Assembly: GCA_014379815.1 (NCBI GenBank) | Contig: JACMLA010000043.1 | Coordinates: 1 to 6,077 of the forward strand | Length of the DNA stretch: 6,077 nucleotides | Source of the DNA: Bryobacteraceae bacterium | GTDB taxonomy: Bacteria; Acidobacteriota; Terriglobia; Bryobacterales; Bryobacteraceae | Direction: 5' to 3' | In this document: one piece after another, positions 1-5,589 of the stretch | How positions within the stretch are numbered: the first letter of the stretch is position 1 | Layout of the letters: each line of letters begins with the position of its first letter | Position numbers and translations under genes: made by a program | Notes under the pieces: model-generated | The model's database searches: none | What the model saw: only the letters and a program-made list of their open reading frames with translations | Told to the model about the DNA's origin: nothing

Positions 1-2499
1 AATCCCGCAGGCTCACTGGGTCAGGCGCCTTCCCCAAGAGGCACCGAGTTTCAGTACGCGGTGAACGCGCCAGGCCGCTTAACGGATCCGTCGGAATTCG
101 AGAACATCGTCATACGCGCCCAACCTGATGCCTCACTGCTGCGCGTCAAGGACGTTGGGCGCGTGGAGCTAGGCGCGCAAAGTTACAGTAGCTTTAGCCG
201 GCTGAATGGCCGGCCTTCCAGCAACGTCATCATCTATCTCACGCCTGGCTCGAATGCTGTGAAAACTGCCGACGCCGTAGTTGCAGCCGTTGAGGAAGCA
301 AAGAAGAGTTTCCCGCCTGGCGTCGAGTTCATCATTCCGTACAACTCCACAATGTTCGTGCGCACCGCAATCAGCGATGTGGTCCGGACCCTCATGGAAG
401 CTGTTTTGCTGGTCATTCTGGTCGTATTCATCTTTCTCCAGAACTGGCGCGCCACACTGATCCCGCTGCTTACGGTTCCTGTAGCGATTGTCGGAACCTT
501 TGCCATGTTCCCGATTCTTGGCTTCTCGATCAACATCACGAGTATGTTCGGACTGGTTCTGGCTATCGGCATCGTGGTCGACGACGCCATCGTCGTGGTC
601 GAGGCGGTCCAGCGGCATATAGACGATGGCATGTCGCCAAGGGACGCAACCATCAAGGCAATGGAAGAAGTTTCCGGACCTGTCCTTGCTATCGCATTCA
701 TTCTTGCCTCGGTGTTCATTCCGGTAGCATTCATTGGCGGCATCAGCGGCCAGATCTACCGCCAGTTCGCGCTAACCATCGCCGTGTCAGTTTTGATCTC
801 GGCATTTAGCGCGCTCTCGCTTAGCCCGGCGCTCTCTGCGCTGCTGCTCCGGAAGCAAACCAAAAAAGGATTGCTGTCCAAGCCGTTTGACTACTTCAAT
901 CGGGGCTTCGACTGGTTCAACAGGAAATACATCAGCACCATCGGCTGGATGATTCGCCGTGCCGCGCTCGCGCTGTTGATAGTTGTTGTGTTCTCGCTGG
1001 GTGCGGGAGGTCTGTTCCGAATTCTGCCCACCGGATTTCTGCCCAATGAAGATCAAGGTGCGTTCTTTGTTTCGGTTCGCCTTCCTGACGGTGCTTCCAC
1101 TGAGCGAACCGACACCGCTGTCCGCAAGCTCGAGAAAGTTCTTAGTGAAATCGAGGGTGTGGACAAGTACTTTGTTTTGGGCGGACTCGACATTGCCACG
1201 GGAACTTCGAACTCCAATGTCGCGACAATCATCTGCACGCTCCATCCCTGGGAGGAGCGCGAGTCCGATGAAACGCAACTCGACACGATTCTGGGCAAAG
1301 CGCAGGCCGGATTCGGCACAGTGCCGGAAGCGTTTTCCTTTGCGTTCGGTTTGCCTCCTATTCTTGGGCTAAGTACTACGGGCGGTTTTCAGTTCATGCT
1401 GGAAGATCGCGGAAATTCCGATATCGCTTCGCTAGCCCGGGCTGCTGATGCCCTGGTAGGTGCCGCGCGGCAACGCCCTGAGCTTTCCAACGTGATCAGC
1501 ACATTCCGGGCAGATGTGCCTACCTATTCGGTCGCGATGGATACCGATAAACTCCAGACGCTCGGCATCTCGGTTACCGATGCTTACAACACGCTGCAGA
1601 CTTTCCTTGGCGGACTCTATGTCAATGACTACAACCAGTTCGGTCGTGTCTGGCAAGTCCTGGTTCAGGCAGAGCCCGAGTTTAGAAGTCAGCCGTCCGA
1701 TATCGACCGCTTCTTTGTCCGTAACTCGGGCGGCGCGATGGTTCCGCTGTCGACTCTCGCGTCGATCGATGCCAGCACCGGGCCGGATGTAATTTACCGC
1801 TATAACCGCTTCCGGGCAGTCCAGATACTCGGTGGACCGGCCCCCGGCTATTCCAGTGGTCAGGCTAGCAACGCCATGCAGGAGGTTGCCGAGAAAACCT
1901 TGCCACCTGGCTTTCAGTTCGAATGGACCGGTACCACTTTCCAGGAGAAGCAATCGCAGGGTAATGAGGCAGCAATTTTTGGTTTCGCCGCAGTGCTTGT
2001 ATTCCTGCTGTTAGCCGCGCTGTACGAAAGCTGGGCTACCCCTATCTCAGTACTGCTTGCGATCCCACTTGGTATCTTCGGAGCCCTGTTAGGTATATGG
2101 CTGCGTTCCTATGCCTACGATATCTACACCCAGATCGGGATCGTAACGCTAATAGGACTGGCTGCCAAGAACGCCATTCTGATCGTTGAATTCGCTCGAG
2201 AGCGCCGCGAGGAGGGAGAGGACATTCGCCACGCCGCGACTGAAGCAGCACGCCTCCGTCTGCGACCAATTCTGATGACCTCGTTCGCCTTTATCCTTGG
2301 AGTGCTGCCTCTGGTCATTTCCACCGGCGCTAGTTCCGGTGCCAGGCGATCCCTTGGAACGGCGGTATTCAGCGGCATGATTAGTGCAACGATACTCGCC
2401 ATCATCGTTGTCCCTGTCTTGTACGTGCTCGTTCAGGAACTTGTGGAGCGTCGCAAGCCGGCGGAAACCAGGGAAGCCGTCCCGGAGCCCGCACAATGA
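1..2499 (+). CDS. RND multidrug efflux transporter, HAE1 family (AcrB/MexF-like), 5'-truncated
   Basis: This is the inner-membrane, proton-driven pump of a tripartite efflux complex. The reading frame is open from base 1, so the GTG at 61 is internal. By comparison with AcrB about 215 N-terminal residues (TM1 and the start of the porter domain) are missing, and 832 residues are visible. In fragment numbering, TM2-TM6 lie at about 130-283, TM7 at 321-339, the second periplasmic loop at 340-655 and TM8-TM12 at 657-815. The proton-relay residues are present: the Asp-Asp pair of VVDDAIVVVE in TM4 (residues 194-195, nt 580-585) and the TM10 lysine of GLAAKNAILIVEF (residue 723, nt 2167-2169). The segment GFLPNEDQG (345-353) follows TM7 as in AcrB. 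The frame is intact to the TGA, which overlaps the ATG of the outer-membrane gene. The HAE1 (drug-type) assignment is firm. Substrates cannot be read from sequence, and the adaptor gene is presumably just upstream of the window. Confidence 0.96.
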   Translation, partial: NPAGSLGQAPSPRGTEFQYAVNAPGRLTDPSEFENIVIRAQPDASLLRVKDVGRVELGAQSYSSFSRLNGRPSSNVIIYLTPGSNAVKTADAVVAAVEEAKKSFPPGVEFIIPYNSTMFVRTAISDVVRTLMEAVLLVILVVFIFLQNWRATLIPLLTVPVAIVGTFAMFPILGFSINITSMFGLVLAIGIVVDDAIVVVEAVQRHIDDGMSPRDATIKAMEEVSGPVLAIAFILASVFIPVAFIGGISGQIYRQFALTIAVSVLISAFSALSLSPALSALLLRKQTKKGLLSKPFDYFNRGFDWFNRKYISTIGWMIRRAALALLIVVVFSLGAGGLFRILPTGFLPNEDQGAFFVSVRLPDGASTERTDTAVRKLEKVLSEIEGVDKYFVLGGLDIATGTSNSNVATIICTLHPWEERESDETQLDTILGKAQAGFGTVPEAFSFAFGLPPILGLSTTGGFQFMLEDRGNSDIASLARAADALVGAARQRPELSNVISTFRADVPTYSVAMDTDKLQTLGISVTDAYNTLQTFLGGLYVNDYNQFGRVWQVLVQAEPEFRSQPSDIDRFFVRNSGGAMVPLSTLASIDASTGPDVIYRYNRFRAVQILGGPAPGYSSGQASNAMQEVAEKTLPPGFQFEWTGTTFQEKQSQGNEAAIFGFAAVLVFLLLAALYESWATPISVLLAIPLGIFGALLGIWLRSYAYDIYTQIGIVTLIGLAAKNAILIVEFARERREEGEDIRHAATEAARLRLRPILMTSFAFILGVLPLVISTGASSGARRSLGTAVFSGMISATILAIIVVPVLYVLVQELVERRKPAETREAVPEPAQ
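2484..2487 (+). promoter_or_regulatory. Ribosome binding site of the outer-membrane factor, inside the pump gene
   Basis: GGAG lies 8 bases before the ATG at 2496, within the last codons of the transporter gene. Together with the ATGA stop/start overlap it supports the ATG at 2496 as the start and suggests translational coupling of pump and outer-membrane channel. Confidence 0.6.
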
Positions 2500-3929
2500 C
2501 GTCGGCCCAAACTATAACAAGAAGCGCTGTAGCTGCCAGCCTGCTGGTCGCGCTTACCGGCTGCGCACTTGGTCCCAATTACAAGAGACCCCAGATTGCT
2601 TTGCCGGCTGACTTTCGTGGGACCGTGCCCCCCACGGATCAGAGCACATCGGATCCCAAGTCGTCTCTCGCCGACACTAAGTGGCCTGAAGTGTTCCGCG
2701 AACAAACCCTACAGAAGCTGGTCGATACAGCACTCACGAATAACTTCAACATTCGAATTGCAGCCGAGCGCATTCAGCAGGCCCGGGCCCAGCTCGGAGT
2801 TACGCGGGCGGATCTGTTTCCCTTTCTGGATATCCAGGGATCGTTCACCGGAACACGGCAGTCCACGCTTGGCAGCTTCCGTTTCATCCAGCCCGGCACG
2901 AATCTTGCCGTCAGCTACACACAGGCAGGCGCTGCGCTCTCATGGGAACTCGACATCTGGGGAAGGCTGAGACGGCTTACTGAGGCTGCCCGTGCTGAAT
3001 ACTTCGCCACTGTTGAGGGACAACGCACCGTCATTACCTCTTTGGTATCCGATGTCACGACTGCGTACTTCCAGTTGCTCGAGCTGGAACTGGAACTGGA
3101 CATCAGCCGTAAGACACGGGATCTCGCCACCGACAGCGTCCGCCTTGTCGGCTTTCGTCGCGACCAGGGAGCCGCTTCCGGTCTCGACCTGCGTCAGGCT
3201 GAGCAATTGCTATATACCGCGGGCGCGCAGATCGAAGCTGTCGAACGAAGCATCGCGCAAACAGAAAATCTGCTGAGTCTTCTTCTTGGGCAAGCGCCTT
3301 CCCAACAGCCAAGAGGATCGAAGCTGACCGAGATTCTGATGCCGCCAGAGGTGCCTGCAGGTTTGCCCTCCGCAATACTCGAACGCCGTCCCGACATAAG
3401 GGCTGCTGAGCAGAGTCTGATTGCGGCTAACGCAAGGATCGGTGCGGCGCGTGCACTCTATTTTCCGAATCTCTCGCTGACTGCGTTCGCGGGAGCACAA
3501 ACCCGTGCATTGACGGAGATCGCCAGCAATCCCGCCCGGCAATACAGCATTGTGCCTGCTACTACGCTTCCGATTTTTCGAGCGGGGCAGATCCGCAATC
3601 AGGTTCGGCTATCGGAATCGCAGCAGCGGGAACTGCTGGTTGCCTACCAGCAGACGATTTACACGGCACTGCGTGAAGTCGCGGACTCGCTGGCCGCCTA
3701 TAGCAACACGCGGGACCAGCGAGCACAACAGCAACTCTTTGTCCGTACGCTGGAAGACACCGTGCGCTTGTCAACCCTGCGCTACAAGGGAGGGCTTGAC
3801 AGCTATCTCCAGGTTCTCGACTCCCAACGCAATTTGTTTAGCGGGGAACTGGATCTCGCACGCCTCCAGTTGCAGGAGCGCCTCACCGTCGTGCAGCTTT
3901 ATCGGGCACTGGGCGGCGGCTGGCAATAA
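2496..3929 (+). CDS. NodT/OprM-type outer-membrane efflux lipoprotein
   Basis: This is the TolC-like outer-membrane channel of the efflux complex; it forms a trimeric beta-barrel with a long periplasmic alpha-helical tunnel that joins the RND pump and its adaptor. The 477-residue length is usual for the family. A lipoprotein signal peptide ends in the lipobox LTGC (residues 20-23). The mature protein begins at Cys23 with Ala at +2, which favours sorting to the outer membrane, followed by the family hallmark GPNYKRP. Two outer-membrane efflux (OEP) repeats cover roughly 70-265 and 285-470. Recognisable motifs are SWELDIWGRLRR (149-160) in the first repeat, and ERRPDIRAAE (from 296), the following IGAARALYFPNLSL and YKGGLDSYLQVLD (430-442) in the second. 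The start is fixed by the ATGA overlap with the pump gene and a GGAG 8 bases upstream. Nothing appears broken. The gene ends 13 bases from the convergent toxin gene. Confidence 0.95.
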   Translation: MTSAQTITRSAVAASLLVALTGCALGPNYKRPQIALPADFRGTVPPTDQSTSDPKSSLADTKWPEVFREQTLQKLVDTALTNNFNIRIAAERIQQARAQLGVTRADLFPFLDIQGSFTGTRQSTLGSFRFIQPGTNLAVSYTQAGAALSWELDIWGRLRRLTEAARAEYFATVEGQRTVITSLVSDVTTAYFQLLELELELDISRKTRDLATDSVRLVGFRRDQGAASGLDLRQAEQLLYTAGAQIEAVERSIAQTENLLSLLLGQAPSQQPRGSKLTEILMPPEVPAGLPSAILERRPDIRAAEQSLIAANARIGAARALYFPNLSLTAFAGAQTRALTEIASNPARQYSIVPATTLPIFRAGQIRNQVRLSESQQRELLVAYQQTIYTALREVADSLAAYSNTRDQRAQQQLFVRTLEDTVRLSTLRYKGGLDSYLQVLDSQRNLFSGELDLARLQLQERLTVVQLYRALGGGWQ

Positions 3930-3942
3930 CAACATTGAACTC

Positions 3943-4210
3943 TCAGTAGTGGTAGCGGCAAGCCAGAATCCTAACCTTGCCTTCTACCACCTGGTACACC
4001 AGACGGTGTTCTTTGTCGATTCTCCGCGACCAGCAACCCTTAAGTTCGTGTCGCAAAGGCTCCGGCTTGCCGGGGCCACTGAAAGGATCCCGCTGAATCT
4101 CCCGGATGAGACGCACAATCCGCAATGTCTGTGCCCGATCGTAGCTCTATCCACCAAACGAGATCTTCAAAGGCCGACGTGTCAAATTCCAAGCTTCTGG
4201 GTGACGTCAT
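3943..4210 (-). pseudogene. Txe/YoeB-family toxin, split by a single-base frameshift
   Basis: YoeB is a ribosome-dependent mRNA endonuclease. Two overlapping minus-strand frames together give one YoeB homologue. From ATG 4210 the first frame encodes 23 residues including [13 protein letters not shown]. After the CTA codon (4144-4142), dropping the single C opposite base 4141 continues as [20 protein letters not shown] and then the rest of the family sequence ([25 protein letters not shown]) to a TGA at 3945-3943. The restored product is 88 residues against 84 for E. coli YoeB. All catalytic positions I can map are present with a constant offset: Glu50, Arg69, His87, Tyr88 (E. coli 46, 65, 83, 84). 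As read, translation from 4210 leaves the toxin sequence after residue 23 and stops at 4040 after 56 residues. The start is uncertain: ATG 4210 overlaps the antitoxin by 29 bases, and TTG 4192 is an alternative. The shift could be a real inactivating mutation or a sequencing error; no slippery motif is visible there. Confidence 0.88.
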
Positions 4211-4391
4211 CGAGAGACAACCCATGTTGACGCTGGCTTGCTTCCACAAGACGGCGCTTCATTGTGTCAGACTTCAGCAGGTAGGCGGTCTCGCGTTCCG
4301 ATTCAATCTCCCGCCACAGGTCAATTGGCACCAGGACCGCGGTGGGTTCACCGGCCTCGTTAGAAACAAACTGAATTTCCGGTGACGCCAT
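4182..4391 (-). CDS. Antitoxin of a YoeB-type toxin-antitoxin pair (Phd/YefM-related)
   Basis: This is the small antitoxin expected to bind and neutralise the adjacent YoeB-like toxin. It has 69 residues. The C-terminal half, with RETAYLLKSDTMKRRLVEA, closely resembles the toxin-contacting part of YefM (ETAYLLRS...ARRLMDS). The N-terminal half (QFVSNEAGEPTAVLVPIDLW) corresponds to the YefM strand pair that ends in VLMSLEEY. Canonical YefM has about 25-30 more residues before this, including the YSEAR helix used in DNA contact; these are absent. The start cannot lie further upstream because an in-frame TAA sits at 4403-4401, only 9 bases before the ATG. A possible Shine-Dalgarno AGAGG (4408-4404) is 12 bases upstream, which is rather far. 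Antitoxin before toxin with overlapping ends is the normal order for this family. It lies 55 bases downstream of the carbonic anhydrase gene on the same strand, so it may be read through from that operon or have its own promoter. Confidence 0.85.
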   Translation of the reverse strand: MASPEIQFVSNEAGEPTAVLVPIDLWREIESERETAYLLKSDTMKRRLVEASQRQHGLSLDDVTQKLGI

Positions 4392-4396
4392 ACTCT

Positions 4397-4421
4397 GAGT
4401 TTACCTCTCACAACGAGTTTA
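4397..4421. repeat. 7-base direct repeat flanking the antitoxin ribosome binding site
   Basis: GAGTTTA occurs at 4397-4403 and again at 4415-4421 (TAAACTC on the coding strand of the antitoxin), with an 18-base period, just under two helical turns. The putative Shine-Dalgarno at 4408-4404 lies between the copies. The position suits an operator of the toxin-antitoxin locus. A pair of identical 7-mers in a 55-base gap could arise by chance a few percent of the time, so this is only a candidate. Confidence 0.3.
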
Positions 4422-4446
4422 GGCGCCTCTGTGGCTGGCCTTTACC

Positions 4447-5127
4447 CTAGCTTCGCTGGTCCTCGGAAACAAAGCGACCGACCTCTGGATCGTGCATACG
4501 GACGACACCGTGGGAAATATCGAAAACCCAGCCATGCAAGCTGAGATCACCCTGATCCAGACGGCCCGCAACCGAGGGATGTGTCCGCAAGTGCATTACC
4601 TGCATCAGAACATTCTCTTCGATCAGCCCGGCCAGCTGTTCCTTGCCATCGTCCGCACCTGACTTCCTGGACTTCACGATGCTCAGGGCGGCGTCCGCGT
4701 TGCGCAGCCACATGCCGACGGTGGGCAGGGCGGCAGCCGTCCCGGGGGACAGCATCGCTTTCATGGCTCCGCAATCGGTGTGTCCACAAACCACAATGTG
4801 CTGGACGCCAAGCGCGTTTACGGCGTACTCGATCACTGCGGAGACACTACTGCCGGCTTCCCCGTATGTCGGCACGAGGTTCCCAATGTTGCGGGTTACG
4901 AACAGCTCTCCCGGCCCGGATTGCGTGATCAACTCGGGGTCGACACGCGAATCGGCGCAAGTAATGAACAGGGTGTGCGGCTTCTGACCTTCCTCCACTG
5001 CGCCGCGATATACCTCGGCCAGAGTCGGGTAGACCTCAAGGCGAAATCGCCTGACACCCTCCATCAGTTTCTGCAGACTCTCGCGGCCCTTCTGTGTATT
5101 CGCCATATCAGATCGATACCTACCCAT
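4447..5127 (-). CDS. Beta-class carbonic anhydrase
   Basis: This zinc enzyme interconverts CO2 and bicarbonate in the cytoplasm. The protein has 226 residues from ATG 5127 and no signal peptide. The first zinc-ligand motif is CADSR: Cys57 binds zinc and Asp59-Arg61 form the catalytic dyad. The second is CGHTDCGAM, with His116 and Cys119 as further ligands. Between them GPGELFVTRNIGN and SAVIEYAVNALGV are typical of the family. The length and motifs match an ordinary complete beta-carbonic anhydrase. The start is ambiguous: ATG 5127 has AGGTAGG 6 bases upstream (overlapping the BLUF stop codon), while ATG 5106 would drop seven unconserved residues and has a second GGTAGG 12 bases upstream. I prefer 5127 because of its spacing. 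It follows the BLUF gene by 11 bases and probably shares a transcript with it. No cyanase gene is nearby, so a cynT role is not supported; bicarbonate supply or pH/CO2 homeostasis is the general expectation. Confidence 0.95.
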   Translation of the reverse strand: MGRYRSDMANTQKGRESLQKLMEGVRRFRLEVYPTLAEVYRGAVEEGQKPHTLFITCADSRVDPELITQSGPGELFVTRNIGNLVPTYGEAGSSVSAVIEYAVNALGVQHIVVCGHTDCGAMKAMLSPGTAAALPTVGMWLRNADAALSIVKSRKSGADDGKEQLAGLIEENVLMQVMHLRTHPSVAGRLDQGDLSLHGWVFDISHGVVRMHDPEVGRFVSEDQRS

Positions 5128-5139
5128 AGAGTACCTACC
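5117..5139 (-). repeat. Tandem GGTAGGTA around the carbonic anhydrase start
   Basis: GGTAGGTA occurs at 5139-5132 and again at 5124-5117, a 15-base period on the minus strand. Each copy precedes an in-frame ATG (5127 and 5106). The first copy serves as the better-spaced ribosome binding site and overlaps the upstream BLUF stop codon (TAG, 5141-5139). It may offer two initiation sites or be a small duplication. Confidence 0.45.
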
Positions 5140-5588
5140 TAGTCAAGCAGAACCCACTCCTCATTACTAATGATCAGTTCCTGCAGAGTCGATAGCATTT
5201 GCTCTCCGGCAAGGTCCGCATGCGCGAAGACAGCGTCGAAAGCCGCAGACGCAACCGGCGTTCCTTCCGCGGAAGTGCTGCCAGTAAATGCCATCGACCA
5301 CTCAGGGAACTGCCTTTTTTCAATTGGACCGCTCTGGATCACAGTCACCTCGCTGTGGCGCGAGTCCCGCTGGATCACCTCAAACACCCGGCCGATTGCA
5401 TCCAGTGGACCCTCCAGCACTTGCGCAAAGCTTCCCGCGTTATACAAAAGCGCGCCCGAAATGCCGGCAAGCTGATTGTTTTTACGAGAACTTGCAAGTA
5501 TGCTCTCAAGTTCTTCCTTGATTTCGGTCGAATCGCCGTACATCCGATTCCTGCTGCAATACACAATGCTGTAGAGCTGTTGTTCCAT
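5139..5588 (-). CDS. Short single-domain BLUF blue-light photoreceptor
   Basis: BLUF domains bind FAD non-covalently and sense blue light through a Tyr-Gln hydrogen-bond switch beside the flavin. The protein has 149 residues and resembles a PixD-type short BLUF: the sensor domain at about 5-101 and a helical C-terminal cap at 102-149, with no fused output domain. The photocycle residues are visible: Tyr10 in SIVYCSRN, Asn38 in RKNNQLAGISGALLY, Gln56 in FAQVLEG, and Trp97/Met99 in FPEWSMAF. DSRH (75-78) is also characteristic. The stretch between Tyr10 and Asn38 is four residues longer than in PixD or AppA (28 against 24 positions), while the Asn-to-Gln distance is the usual 18. The start ATG comes 1 base after the EAL stop, with AAGAGGAG (5603-5596) 7 bases upstream inside the end of the EAL gene. 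Short BLUF proteins act by binding partner proteins; the adjacent EAL protein is the obvious candidate, by inference from context only. Confidence 0.95.
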   Translation of the reverse strand: MEQQLYSIVYCSRNRMYGDSTEIKEELESILASSRKNNQLAGISGALLYNAGSFAQVLEGPLDAIGRVFEVIQRDSRHSEVTVIQSGPIEKRQFPEWSMAFTGSTSAEGTPVASAAFDAVFAHADLAGEQMLSTLQELIISNEEWVLLD

Positions 5589-5589
5589 T

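Noticed and set aside
61..2499. Pump gene starting at GTG 61
   Set aside because: The upstream codons 1-60 continue the conserved RND sequence (GQAPSPRGTEFQYAV), so the gene is cut by the window edge.
3943..4125. Stand-alone 60-residue protein from TTG 4125
   Set aside because: The homology to YoeB continues upstream in the neighbouring frame, so this is the 3' part of a frameshifted gene rather than an independent small gene. No ribosome binding site supports TTG 4125.
4129..4147. Programmed +1 frameshift in the toxin
   Set aside because: There is no homopolymer, no known +1 recoding motif and poor tRNA re-pairing at CTA C; mutation or sequencing error is simpler.
3550..4230. 226-codon open frame on the + strand spanning the end of the outer-membrane factor gene and the toxin-antitoxin locus
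   Set aside because: It overlaps the conserved C-terminal coding of the efflux lipoprotein in another frame and lies antisense to the toxin; its translation shows no recognisable domain.
4421..4428. AGGCGCCT palindrome as a terminator after the carbonic anhydrase gene
   Set aside because: It has no loop and no following T-run; an 8-base palindrome alone is not a terminator.
4780..5142. Plus-strand open frames opposite the carbonic anhydrase (also 4581-4928 and 4643-4987)
   Set aside because: They are antisense to a fully conserved enzyme, with low-complexity Arg/Ser/Ala-rich translations typical of shadow frames.
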